Source of the DNA: Epiperipatus broadwayi
Taxonomy: Eukaryota > Onychophora > Udeonychophora > Euonychophora > Peripatidae
DNA: 64,000 nt
Direction: 5' to 3'
Assembly (NCBI GenBank): GCA_028023455.1
Contig: JAQFVV010006274.1
Location: forward strand, 5,582,001 to 5,646,000
Positions 43,740 through 55,729 of the stretch are shown in pieces. Position 1 is the stretch's first letter. Every line of letters begins with the position of its first letter. Below the pieces are notes generated by a model. It was not told the DNA's origin, did no database searches, and saw only the letters and a list, made by a program, of their open reading frames with translations. Made by a program: the position numbers and the translations under genes.

Positions 43740-44105
43740 GGCAAGAATAAATAAATCCAAAGTGTAGAATCAGGGTTCTCAATTATCTGGTAACTTTGCC
43801 ATTTCCCATGTGTCTCTATTTAAGTTGTCAGCCACCAGGTTCCTATGTCTGTTCTTAACATCATTAATGGGTTTATTAAATGTACCTCAGATGTCCTGGT
43901 CCAGATTAATTTACATCTTGTAATCCATATTGTGTACAATGTAAAGGTAGATAGCCTGATGTGAGCATAGACTCCCTTTTGTATAGCTGACTTTCAGTGA
44001 TAAAAGGTCCCCTATATACACCAAAAAGACCTCTGACAATCCAGGACAGGAAGAGAAAATGTATTGTATGGTTTCCTCATCTCACATAGTCTACATAGGG
44101 GTCCA
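43740..44105 (-). pseudogene. LINE 3'-terminal coding fragment with Cys-His motif
   Basis: Minus-strand reading across two frames gives a TKLDP / PLCRLCE segment, ETIQYIF and SCPGLSEVFLVYIGDLL, then a polar tail. This is the same terminal zinc-knuckle arrangement as SIDPICGLSAREDETIDHII in the LINE at 6.3 kb. Stops and frameshifts are present. It could be the missing 3' end of the LINE at 58.2-63.3 kb, separated by later insertions (inference). Confidence 0.6.
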
Positions 44106-44343
44106 ACTTCGTAAAGCCCCACTTCCACACAAGGAAACTATTGGTAGTGTACTGGTCGAAAAACCACCTACCAACAACCTAACTCCAAGTCTGATTCAAA
44201 CTCAGTCGAACCAAACTGAATTCAAACCCAACTCACAAGCTCAGATCAAATCAATGGATGACATATATCGACAGTACATGACTATCCGCCAAGAAACTAG
44301 CTCAACGGATGATGATGATTTGAGACCCCTGAACTCACACTAA
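44106..44343 (+). other. Orphan open frame end, acidic C-terminus
   Basis: Plus-strand open frame, about 78 codons from the edge of the LINE fragment, rich in Thr, Gln, Asn and Pro. It ends with SSTDDDDLRPLNSH and TAA. Codon use and composition look more protein-like than the surrounding frames. It could be the C-terminus of a retroelement gag/ORF1-type protein. No domain recognised. Confidence 0.25.
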
Positions 44344-46690
44344 TAACGGATAATAAACTAACTAAAGATAATTTTAAGTCGAATCATATGTATATGTTTG
44401 GGTTGCCAACACAGACAGCGAGCATTAACATTAAAATAATGATTGAATAAAAGAGTTAAGAAACCAAGTTTGTTAATAAAATGTTTAATAATAATAGAAA
44501 TAGTTTTTGTTCAACTTTTAAATGATGACTATATTGATTACCTCTAGTCCTTAAACAGAGTTTATAATTACAATAAGAATGGCAGTCCCTATTATGTGCC
44601 AACAACTATTATGCAATATTATGGAAGCCTATATGTCTTTGCCCCCAACAAGAAAATAAAGGCAGATAAAGGTATTCAGTGGTGACGGAAATTATTATTC
44701 TAATTTTATACGAAAGAATGTGAGATTTATTTCACATTCGCAAATCAATTCATGAAGAGCAAGATAGGTATTTAGGGCATAACTTTAACCTTTACTAGAA
44801 AACTTATTTAAGTAGAGATGACTAAGAATTTGTTTGACTTTAATGAAATCACTTCATCACGAATTACGAGCATAAGAGCGGGCTTTACTGGAACAGAGAG
44901 GTAATGATGCTGATGAATTATGAGCAATAAAATGAACAGAAAAGATAATAGCATGTCGGTGATTTAAGTAGTATGGCGGCTTGTATTTTACAAGTCTTAC
45001 TGCCCTTTAAGGAGTGTGGAACACGGGGAAAGCCAGGCCGAGTCATAGCTATGAACCTTTGGTGTTCAAATATAATATAAGTGGGGGAGGAAGTGCTTTC
45101 TTCCTCTATAATTAAAATAATCGTAATATCACCAACAACAAGCCTACAGAGCGGAAGATTGCCCTGCGTCACCAATCTTCGAAGATGATGACTTGATAGT
45201 CACCGTTTGAATAATAAAACCCAATTTATTATAGAATGCCCTATGTGATGACTTGATCAAATTAATTAAAGTCAAACGATCTTTTAACTAAAATTATTTC
45301 AAAGCAGTTGTAAAATTATATTTATTATGCCCAAACATCATGCCCTTACTGAATATTAATATATAGAAAAAAAGGATTTGGATTAGAAAGTATTCATTTG
45401 ATTCCTTTATCAACCCCTTTGCAAAATTATTTTGAGATTATAAATATAAATAGATAAACATTTGTTAACCTGATAAAAGAGCTGGGGACATAGGTTAGAA
45501 ATGAAGCTAATGATTTATTATTAGCCAATTATAAAAATAGCAAACATTGAATACATTCTTTCGACTCTATGATGAATAGAACTGTATAAATTTAGTTCTA
45601 ATGGGCGGAAATTACTATCAGACTTAATATTTTATTACTTGTATAAGGCAAATGGAACAAAGGAGATCATCGAGTCGAAGGATTATTGGCATATAATTAA
45701 AAATAGACATTAATAAATTACTCAATAAATATATATATATATATAAAATACAATAAATGAACCACCATAGTAAGAAAGGAAAGTTAAATCTAAGGACTAG
45801 AGATTGAGAGAATTACTATATAATTTAAAATAGCATAAATAAAAAGAAAGCTTTATACAGATTTTTACATTTAGGAATGAGAAGAGCTTTTAAAGGGATT
45901 GTAAAGTTCGGAAACTGGCCAGAAAGTTACGGTTCATTATGGATTTATATTACCATTTCTTCCGGGCTGGTTCCTTAGTTTACACGTCTGAGTTGGTGGA
46001 AACTTAGGCGCAAAATATTACCATTTCTTCCGGGCTGGTTCCTTAGTTTACACATCTGAGTTGGTGGAAACATAGGCGCGCATTTGGTAAATTACTTGAA
46101 CAGCATTTTGATTGATTTTTTCATGATTCTTGGGCAGCACGATTGGTCTGGAAAGGATTTAGCAGCTTCATTGAAGATTTTCAGGGGACTTCAGGAACAG
46201 TAGTCAGATTCCTGAAGTTTAGCCCCTCACCATGATAGAAACACTTTAAAATCATAATTTAAAAATGCATGGAGTTTAATGGTACTTCTCTAAACAAAGA
46301 TGGCTTCTCCCTCCAAACTTTTCCAGGCTATTTATACTGTCCTCTGATGCCTTCAGGTGAACGCTTCTTTCATTATCAATGTTACAAAAATTTTTACTAA
46401 TTGGTTTTAGATACATTCCCTCGATAAGGCTTTCACACTCATTAACTTGGATTCATTTTCTAATTAGAAAATGAATTTTTAAAATCAGAAAAATGATTTT
46501 AATTAGGAACCGTCCTTACATTTTTAATAATCTTTTTTTCTAATTAATAAAACTTTACCCATTGTTTTTGGAAAGGGACAATCTGAAAGCTTATCGAAAG
46601 AATGTAGCTTTTCATCACTAAAATTCAAACAAATTATTTAAAAGTAAAATAAAACATCCCCGATGCAATGAAACTTTAGAACGAATATAT
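44344..46690. other. Unassigned repeat-like DNA left of the LTR element
   Basis: Mixed AT-rich DNA with GC-richer parts at 44990-45200 and 45900-46370. A TATA-like GGCTATTTATACTG near 46325 and an AAGATGGCTTC motif near 46299 resemble LTR promoter elements. No second LTR could be paired, so a solo LTR is only a possibility. Confidence 0.35.
45949..46084. repeat. Tandem duplication, 68-bp unit, two copies
   Basis: ATTACCATTTCTTCCGGGCT starts each unit, at 45949 and 46017. The copies differ at only a few positions (for example ACACGTCTG against ACACATCTG). The high similarity indicates a recent duplication. Confidence 0.9.
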
Positions 46691-48842
46691 TGTAATGGAC
46701 CGGAAAAACCCTTTAGGATGGTACACCCAGAGCCTTCTCTGCTTACAGGTCCTATTACGACTCGGGGTTCTAACTCAGTGTAGACATTTGCCTTTAACTC
46801 TGCTCAAGGATGGATTTAAATAGGATGGCAATGATATGATCTCTATATAGATCCTTAATGGCTATTGCTAATAATATATTAAAAATCTGTATACATGTAT
46901 AATAGCTATTCTGGTGAGTGAAGTATGAATGATGCTTAATAATCTAGAGACCAGAGAAACAAAGATTTTAACTTCAAACAACAAATATTTATTAACAAAT
47001 CAGGGTTAAATTTATAATATTTATAAATTAATAAAATATATACATGTCTTTACTAAAATAAGACTAGCAATAAGACTAGTGATTTAAATATTAAAATATC
47101 CATTGAAATAAAATTATAAAATTATAGTGCATAATGTACAATAAAGTATCAATTATTTTAAATATGAAATTATATTACTAGATGTACAATTATCATTTTG
47201 TTTATGTCCTTTAAATGTATCTCAAGGTTATGTCCATGAATTGCTAATTTGTGTTTTGTAGATATAATTCATTCATAAACGGTTATTCATGCAAACAAGA
47301 AAATGTATTTATATAAAATTAGTTATTAGTAAGTCTAATTAATATTTAAATGTTAACATATTAAATGTCTAATTAAAATGTATATGTGTAAAATCTTACC
47401 TTTTGTCTTTTAAGTCATTGTCCATTTAATGTGTCCAATTACGTTAATATTTTATTTACAAACATAAAAAAAATTATCTATGCATACCTTGAGTTGTGTA
47501 TTTGTATCTCTCTTCCCTTATATAAATTTAAATAAATGGGTTCTTTTTTAAAAAAAAATGTTTTCTGCAAATGAATAACAGGGTGAGAAAACTTGTAACT
47601 CAACTCTCAGTATACACTAAAAAAAATACAAAATTTAAAACATTTATAAGCATTATTTGAAATCTTGTACTTCTTTAAAACAATAGTAGGTTAAATTTTC
47701 AAGAATGGCTTCAGTGTTCATAGCAGATAATGTCTTTCTTTTATTCATACATATTAAATCATATTAAACATTCCAAGCATTAACAATTCCCATGACAAAA
47801 TCGAATTCCTGGGCTTTTGATTTTATAGCCATCACCTTTCCAATTCCATCTCCAGATCATTCCACGCTGATTTAAACATTAAATATACCAATGAATATTA
47901 TACTCCATCACCTGCCAATGACACCAAGGAGATAGAAAGATCCTGTGATACTTAATTAGCAAAATTGCATCATTAGATTTTATATACACACGTATAAATT
48001 GTTAAATATAAATCTTTTTCCAAGGCTTGCGTTATAATATAAAAACAAACGCTATTTCTATGCAGTTTTTATTTATATATATATATGAGATGCATGATAA
48101 AGATTTTACTTTAAAAGTAATATAAATTAGTGTTAATAAAATTCTATTTCATTATTAGTTGGCTTTATCTTTTACAAGAAACATTTTATAGTAATTATAT
48201 TTTTGACAATGATAAATAAATATGAAGCTCTTAGAATTTATTTGAATGAACAAAAGTTCATCACTTAAACAATCTTTTTTCCTTTTTTAAAATATTTTAC
48301 ACTAATAAATAATGAAATTCCAAATATTAAACAGTTTTTTTTTTAATAATGAAAGGAAATCATAATAACTAATATAATAACAATTAAAATATTCTTATTC
48401 TACAACTTTACTTTCATGTACTCCATTTGAACAAAAACCAACCAACAACTAAAAATTTCTGTTGCTTAGTTTTTTCCACGTTCCAAAATCAACAAAGGTT
48501 TACCCTTTTTTCTCTTTTAAACAAAAGAAACTTGGTTAATAAAATTTAATGTCAGATATTTTCTTTATTATTTTTGTCACGTCATGATTTAAAATCTTAA
48601 ACATTCATGTATAAATGTGTGTATGTATATATTTTATTCTACATTTAATAAAAAAAAAAATTAATTCATTCCTTTATGAATGTATGGTTATGTTTTATAT
48701 ATATATATGTGTGTGTATGTCTCCAAATATCTAAAAAAATTATGTTTTAAAAGTTGGCTGCCTATTTAATCTTTATACATGTTATCCTAAAACATCAGTT
48801 ACTTATTATTATTTTTTTATAAGGATTGGGCATCACCTTACA
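46691..48842 (-). repeat. 3' LTR of the gypsy element (left in window)
   Basis: Direct repeat of 55730-57867, 2152 bp. Differences are scattered substitutions and small indels, such as the length of the TATA/GTGT microsatellite near 48700-48720. Because the element lies on the minus strand this is its 3' LTR. Confidence 0.93.
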
Positions 48843-48858
48843 TTTCCCCCATCCTTAA
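48843..48858 (-). other. Polypurine tract
   Basis: On the minus strand AAGGATGGGGGAAA abuts the LTR start TGTAAGG. Its position and purine run are as expected for the plus-strand primer of reverse transcription. Confidence 0.75.
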
Positions 48859-49486
48859 AAGGTTAAAATTTAGACCATTGTCAAAATTTTAGCACATAAA
48901 CAAAGGTTTGGATGGTTATCGTGTTGGATAATTTTATTCTTTTTAAATAGGGAGAGTTCTAATGCTTTCTTACTTTTAATTTACTCATTAATAAATATTT
49001 ATTTATTTTATATATATATATCTCATGTTTGTTAGATTCTTACCCTTATCTCTTTCATCTTAACATTGAATTACATGTCATCATTAACATTATTCCTACC
49101 ATCATTACTAGAATTACTGACTATATGATGGTTGAATATCCTGAATATGACTGGTTAAGTGTCTCTGTTCCAGAAGGCACGTATTTGGGTTCGTCAGCCT
49201 ATATCCTGCTCCCTCGGAGTCTTATTGGATTTTTATAAGAGCTGAATGAAATATGGGATACCCACATTGTATGAGTCAATTCCCACATCTCAGTCAATTC
49301 TAAAATACCTCAATAAAATGTTTCAACATTAATTTGAGTGTATCCTCATCACATCTACCTACTCTAGCCATTTACTTACGAACAATGCTATCTTTCTCAT
49401 TACAATATACTTGCATATACCCATTTACATTTTTTTATAAACTCTTCTTTCACCTACTTTAATCATGATCATCTGTTTATGAATAA
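48859..49486. other. Gypsy 3' untranslated interior
   Basis: Between integrase and the polypurine tract. A short plus-strand open frame (49029-49238) has no domain, and no env-like reading was found on the minus strand. Confidence 0.5.
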
Positions 49487-50980
49487 CTAAGCTTCTGTAT
49501 TTGGCAGTTCTTCTTGACAACCACTGTATGGCTTTAATATCCGAGCATTATAACTTCCTTTTATTTCTCCATCAATATTTAACCAAAATGCATTTGGGCC
49601 AGCTTGTTTCACAATAGCATATGGTCCAGCATATTGTTGACAAAATTTATGATAAACATTATCCATTGGTTTACTTGGGTGATGTGTTCTCACAAAAACC
49701 TTGTCTCCAATCTTAAAGTGATGTCTACTTTTCTTCCTCTTCTTATTTCTAAAATTAGATTTATTAATTAACTGTTGGTGAGCCATTTGAATTTTAGTTT
49801 CTATGTCATAGTGATGACATTCAATTGGAGGTTGGTATTTTACAAATAACGAAGGAATAGGTTGGTTAAAATGTAGTTGGATGGGTGCGAATCCAGTAGA
49901 TTCATTTGCACCCCAATTTATGTAATTCACTACCTATTCTGTCTGCTTCACCCACCCCCTATGCTCATCCTTTAGGTAAGTCCTGAACAAATGGCCAAGC
50001 TCCCGCATTATGCGTTCACAAGGGTTCGATTGTGGATTTCTAATGGAAGTGAGCACATGTTTGATTTGTAGTTTCTCCACCCATCTTTTCCATTCCTTAG
50101 ATAGGAAAGGTGTTCCATGGTCTGACAAAATAGTTTTAGGCTTTCCTATCTTGGGGAATTGAAGAGTGTCTAATACCCTGATTGTGTGTCTGGTATTAGC
50201 CTGGGGTATAGGGTAAGCAGAGACATATTTTGAAAAGAGATCATAGGCAACCAAGAGATACCTTTGCTTATTGAATGGAGGTAATGGTCCATAATAATCG
50301 ATCGCCAAGATCTCATTTGGTCTTTCAGGAATTATAGATTTTAATGCCTCACTATAATTTTGGTTTACTGGCTTAGCTTTTAGGCATACTAGACAATCCT
50401 GGAGTGTTCTCAAGATATCTTTATACATGCCTGGCCAGTAAAACCAAGTTTTCATAGTATGTTCTGTTTTACAGGCACTGTAGTGTCCATACAAACAGTG
50501 AATATACTTTATGAGTGGGGCACATAAAATTGTAGGTATCATTACCTTCCACTCTACAGTATTTGAATCAATTTGATAGAACAAGACCTGATTTTCTATC
50601 TTATAAAGTGTAAGATTCTTGGGCACATTCAAAACTTCCTCTCTTTTTAGGGCTCTTATGACTAAGTTTAAATTTGGATCTTCAAATTGTAATTTGGGTA
50701 ACCTTTCCAACTCATTCTCTACATTACTATCGATTATTAAGTCGACATTTGTAATGTAGGCATCTTCTACAGATAGATGGTTTTGATCTGACCGACATGG
50801 ATTCCGACTAAGTATATCAGCTACTATGTTCTCGGATCCTTTGCAATACCTCACAGTGTAATTAAATTCCTGCAACAGCAGACTCCACCTAACTAGGCAA
50901 CTGTTGGTCAAATAGCTGTGGTTCAGGAATTCGAGGCTTTTATGGTCTGTGACCACTATCACCTCAGATCCGAGAAGCAT
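49487..50980 (-). pseudogene. Gypsy RNase H end and integrase, one in-frame stop
   Basis: The frame from 50980 starts in RNase H (EVIVVTDHKSLEFLNH) and passes into integrase. The zinc-binding HHCC motif is legible (H in YIHCLYGHYSACKTEH, C in CLVCLKAK). The catalytic DDE residues are present: D in AIDYYGPLPPF, D in ILSDHGTPFLS and E in NPCERIMRELGH. A TAG at 49934-49936 interrupts the frame after WVKQTE. It resumes in the same frame to 49487, covering the STGFAPIQLHF motif, a basic linker and the C-terminal domain (KIGDKVFVRTHHP, QYAGPYAIVKQAGPNAFWL). This protein would join element cDNA to host DNA. It is nonsense-mutated but catalytic residues remain. Confidence 0.9.
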
Positions 50981-50983
50981 CTG

Positions 50984-51245
50984 TCAGAACTTCTGGAAGG
51001 CCCACACTATAGCTAGTGCCTCCTTCTCAGTTACCATATAATTCAACTCCGGACCTTTCAGGAGTCGACTGATAAAGTACAGGATGCCTGGTTGTCGATC
51101 CTCCTGTATTTGGGATAATGTTACCCCTAACCCGAAACCACTACTGTCAGTTTGAATGTCAAATGGTTTATCAAAATCAGGGAAAGCCAAAATTGTTTGC
51201 TGTAAAAACCCTGTTTTGATATTTTCAAATGCCCTCTCCTGTTCT
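50984..51245 (-). pseudogene. Gypsy RNase H, N-terminal part
   Basis: AFPDFDKPFDIQTDSSGFGL and the TEKEALAIVWAFQKF motif identify the RNase H/tether start. The frame is separated from RT by a one-base indel near 51250, and a TGA at 50984-50986 follows AFQKF. The RNase H Asp (TDSS) and Glu (KEAL) positions are retained. It would degrade the RNA strand during reverse transcription. Confidence 0.88.
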
Positions 51246-52142
51246 TCAATCCAATTCCATTTCTCTTCTTTCCTTGATTAATTTCAATAAAAGTTTCATG
51301 TGGTCAGCAAATGTTTTGTAGAAACAATGGTAAAAATTACACAAACCAAAGAATGACCGAATTTGCTTTTTGTTAGTAGTCCTAGGAAAGTTTTGAATGG
51401 CGGAGATCTTATCTGGATGAGGTCTTATCCCATTACAACCTATGATATGACCTAAGAAGACTACCTGATCAGATGCTAGGGTACTTTTCTTGAAGTTGAT
51501 TTTTATTCCTTTGTGAAAGCACCCCTGGAAAAATGTAGTGAGTTGTTGAAGATGTTCTTCAGTGGTGGACGATGTGATAATCACATCATTCACATAAATG
51601 GTTATGATTCGCTTAATCTCAGGAGAAAGGGTCTTATCTATACATCTAATTAGACCAGCACCACTATTGATCAACCCGAATGGCATCCTATTGAACTGAT
51701 AGGTAAAACCTTCGTACCGAAAAGCAGTATACTGGCGATCATCAGGATGAAGCTCGATCTGCCAATAGCTGGAAGTCAGATCGAAGGTAGAAAATACCTT
51801 CTTGTTTCCAAATCTCACGAACAACTCATGAATGGGTGGTGGAATATTTCTGTCTGGAACAGTAATTTTGTTTAGCTGCTGAGCATCCAAACAAAATCTC
51901 ATCGACCCATCTTTCTTCTTCACAGTTACAACTGGATTGCAGTAAGGTGAAGAGCATTTGGAAATGATCCCCCAATCCAGCATTTTGTTGATCTGTTTGG
52001 ATATTTCCTGCCGATATTGGTACAGGATAGGATACGATCTGGATTGAAATGGTTGGTCATCCTTCAATTTAATTCTCTGTTGGAATCCAGCTATAACTCC
52101 TGGAATCTCTGAAAAAATCGGGTTAAACTGATTAATTATAGA
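51246..52142 (-). pseudogene. Gypsy reverse transcriptase with altered catalytic box (YVND)
   Basis: Motifs run from GFQQRIKLKDDQPF through MLDWGIISKCSSPYCNP, VTVKKKDGSMRFCLDAQQLN, FSTFDLTSSYWQIEL and FNRMPFGLINS to the palm box IITIYVNDVIITS. The canonical Y-x-D-D is Y-V-N-D here because the first aspartate codon is AAT (51588-51590). That loss alone should abolish polymerase activity. FLGHIIGCNGIRPHPDKISA and the thumb follow. The segment upstream of the ATG at 52067 is in frame with the protease, separated by a TGA near 52143. Confidence 0.92.
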
Positions 52143-52760
52143 TCATAACTCTCCTGCACTTTCGCTATCTAATAGATTGGACTCTGCGAGTTTAGTGTCT
52201 ATAAGTGCTTCAGGAATATTTGATACAACGCAATCAACTTCAGGTAGGCCATATCTTGGAAGCAATGTCATCTCCAAGACATCATCATCACTCCTAATTA
52301 TTTTATTGGAGAAATCAATAATACAAGAGTGTAAGTGTAGGAAGTCTGCCCCTAGTATGACATCATGGATCAAACCATTTAATATCAAAAACACATGATA
52401 GAGGATTGCCTGACCAAACTTTATTTCAATCCAAACTTGTTTCTGCACAAGCTTTGCCTTCCTATTGTTAGCCATGGTAACCTGTACAGATTTCAGGGGC
52501 AAGATTTTAACCTGGGGGTTCTTGTTCAGAACCTTCTGATACAGTCGGTCTGAAATGACAGAAATCTGGCTACCAGAGTCTAACAAAGCTTTAATTGGCA
52601 AATCCTCAAACAAAGCCTCTATCATGGGACAGCTCTGCAAAGCAAAGTTGGGTGCCTTGTCTTCCCATGAACATGTCATATTGGTGATTTCTCCATCTAT
52701 TATTGGTACCTTGTTCCTCATTGTATTTTTGGTTCCTTGAGGTGAGGAACTAATCCTCAA
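52143..52760 (-). pseudogene. Gypsy aspartic protease region
   Basis: The active-site motif ALLDSGSQISVIS (D-S-G) lies near residue 60 of the open frame, and the hydrophobic ILGADFLHLH motif (usually I-L-G-x-D-F-L) lies near residue 142, the standard pair for retropepsins. It is continuous with the RT frame apart from one stop at its end. It cuts the polyprotein in active relatives. Confidence 0.88.
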
Positions 52761-52838
52761 GCACCTTTCTAGTTTAGTTTCTGCTTAGTTTTGGATGCAT
52801 GATTACTGCATCCTGGTTTTGGTGAACCGTTTGGGGTA

Positions 52839-54942
52839 CTAGAGAATATCAATTATTTTCAATGATTTGCCATTATTGAATCTATTCTTCTTGGGTGACC
52901 ACATATTTGGTGCATTGATTTGATTGGCTTTCCCTTTCCAGTGTCTGGGATCATTGTTGTTTTTTCTCTTATGATAAAATAAGGCATTAACATTTGCCTC
53001 ATCTTTCCTCCTCTCTGGTGCCCTGATGGATAAATTAGTATTATTCATATCCATACTGTTTAACAATTCAGCAACCTGCTCAATATTCCTAGCATTTGCA
53101 CACATCAGCGATTGCTCTATATGTAAAGGTAAATTCCTTTTAACTATTCGGATGATTTCCGTTTCCCTAAAACAATATGTGTTCAACGTACGTAGCTTGG
53201 TAACTTGTCGCCTAAAAAACTTTGTGTTTCCCTGGGTGCAGACCTATATTTTTCCTGGAAAAGTTGGTACAGAATGGCTTCCTGTTTATCTCTGTTCCAA
53301 AAATTTCTAACCAATAGAGTCTGGTAATCATCAAATGTGGATGGGGTCTGGAATAATGACTCCCACCACATTAAAGCATCACCTTGGAGGTGACTATATG
53401 CGATTATAATTTTTTCACTTTCAGACAAACTTCTATTCACCATGAAATAAAGCTTTAAGCTTCTCAAATGTTCAATTGGAGCTTCATTATTGAAACCTTT
53501 AAAAACTTTCAGTTTCACAAATTGGTTAATAGCATTTATCTGCGTGCTGGTTACATGAGTCTTATTCATTTCTTGTGTACTTATTTGTGGATTCATGAGG
53601 AGATGATCTACATCAGCTTGATATTCATCTGGTTGTGCTTCATCTATATGAAATTCATGGAGACTGTTCGCTTCAGGCATCATATGAGATTGAAAAGTGG
53701 ATTCTTCATATGGGTCATTTGCTTCTTGTAAATCACTAAAAGCTACTTTCAAATGTGCCACATCATGGTTCCAATCTTACCGGTCATTTTGGATTTTTTC
53801 TTCTTTGTGGTTTCATATGAATTGGTATCTTTGAGTTAATTTGGGACTTATCCCTCGATGACCGTTGTTTCATGGCTTCATCTAAACTATCAATTCGACT
53901 CTGTGTTTCAGTGGTTCTCTCCGTAAGTTTTTCTAACATTGTTTTGCATAACAGAGCATCTGTTTCCATAGAAGATATCTTATGTCCAAGCTGTTGTAAA
54001 TGGTGATTCACAGCTTGCATCATTTTCTCTTGAGCCCCATTTTCTGCACTTTGTTTAATCTGGAGTTGGCCTAATTCCATCTGTATGGCTTCCAAATCTC
54101 CTTGAACTTCTTTCTTGTGATTTTCTTGACCCTGCCTCATTTCTTCTTTAGTGGATTCCTGGGCTTGGTGTACCTGCCTTAATATTGTTATCAATTTGGA
54201 TGGTAATGCTTTTTTTAAACCCAGTAAATCACTCTTGACACTGCAAGTTCATTTCATCCATATTTATTCTCATCTCTTCTACATTTCGCTTTAATTCCGT
54301 ACTACTGTTATGCACTTCATTCAACTCTGAAGATGACTGCTCCATGGCTGTAGAAAATTTCATTTCAATGCCACTAATTACTTTCTTATCCTCCTCATCC
54401 AATTTGTCAATATCAGCCTTAGTTACCATGTTGCTTATTTCAGCCTTGATTATACCTATCTGACCACTCATGGCATCCATCCGACCATTCATCTGACCAC
54501 TCATGGCATCCATCCGACCATTCATGTCAGCCTTGACTATATCTATATGACCACTCATGCTATCCATCTGACCATTCATCTGACCACTCATACTATCCAT
54601 CCTACCATTCATGTCATTCATCTGACTACTCATGCTATCCATCTGACCCAATAATGTTTGGAGCATCTGCATCATGGCTCCACTCTCTTCTGTAACTTAT
54701 GTTAGTCCAATTCCAGGTGATTGAGCAGACTGTTCATTTGAGTCTCCTTGAATTTGAGATACCATTTGTTTTTCCTCTTGCATTGAGAAAGAATGCTCAG
54801 CTCCAACCATTGACCCCCTGGACACATTTATGTCTACTGATCCTACTTGTTCCATATTAGGATCATGCTCAACTTCATTGCCACTAACATCCTGTGGCTT
54901 TACATTTAACTCTTTATCATAATCTATATAAATACCTCCCAC
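52839..54942 (-). pseudogene. Gypsy gag, broken by stops and frameshifts
   Basis: Fragments in order: 54942-54697 (acidic N-terminus, MGGIYIDYDKELN), 54675-54229 (11-residue repeats), 54194-53784 (Gln/Glu-rich coiled coil), 53761-53183 (capsid) and 53186-52839. The capsid shows FKGFNNEAPIEHLRSLKLYF, HLQGDALMWWESLF and DDYQTLLVRNFW, the retrotransposon gag signature. A stop separates the first two fragments, and frameshifts separate the others. No CCHC knuckle was found after the capsid, though the basic stretch near 52900 could bind nucleic acid. It would form the particle shell in active relatives. Confidence 0.85.
54440..54665 (-). repeat. In-gag tandem repeats, 33-bp / 11-residue units
   Basis: Repeats of the type MDSMSGQMNGR / MDAMSGQMNGR recur about six times, encoded by CATCCGACCATTCATCTGAC-like units on the plus strand. 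The 11-residue spacing fits a hendecad coiled coil (inference). Confidence 0.85.
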
Positions 54943-55729
54943 TTCTAAGAAACATACAAAATAAACTAATACTTTTCTTTAAAATATCTACTCTATGGCA
55001 AAATTATTTCTTTTTATATAATATTCTATAATATGTCATAGGATCTCCTACCAACTTGTGTCATCTCATGTGATTTTGGTTACCTTAAGTATTTTACATA
55101 TCATTGGTATTAATGCTGGTTTTATATATTTTGCCCTTTATCTGCCTCACTTGCCTACTCTTATTAGATTCTTGATCATCTATTTAGTTTTGGTCTCTAT
55201 TTATCAATTCATACTTTCACTCAGAGTTATTTGAACTTACTGTTGATTGACTAAGTTAGTTATACCATTAAGTTGCCACACCATTTAATCCATAGGGTTA
55301 TATAATATATAGTCTATTAAGTGACTAACTAAAATATGATGTATCAGGTTATACTGAAATTATGGACCATTTCTCATAAATTCAATTTGTCACACTAAAA
55401 ATATACAGTAAAACATGATAGACTTAACTCTTTAAAGCTCAATACATTGTGTATCAAAATGTAATAGACATAACTATTCACATGCAGTGAACCTAAGTAT
55501 TCAAGCTTACCACATTGCATGCCAAAAATGTAACAGACAATAAACTAGAATGAACTTAATAATTGGCTATTATGAATGTGACGTGATAATCAACTTTCAT
55601 TAAGTCTATATATGCTGGTGTACCTATTATTCAGGCTTCACTGTTGATGGTGTCAAAAATGTAACAGTATGTAGTTTGTATCTGTGGTGAACTTAAATTT
55701 TCAGGCCCAAAATGTTGTGTGCCAAAATA
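54943..55729 (-). other. Gypsy 5' leader with diverged repeats and PBS
   Basis: Untranslated leader between 5' LTR and gag. On the plus strand the motif GCCAAAAATGTAACAGAC and variants recur near 55455, 55530, 55660 and at the LTR edge (55730), each preceded by GTGAACYTAA..TTCAGGCT-like sequence. The last repeat straddles the LTR boundary. Confidence 0.6.
55708..55725 (-). other. Candidate primer-binding site
   Basis: Minus-strand TGGCACACAACATTTTGG starts about five bases after the 5' LTR end. TGG complements the tRNA CCA end. I do not recognise the tRNA from this sequence. Confidence 0.5.
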
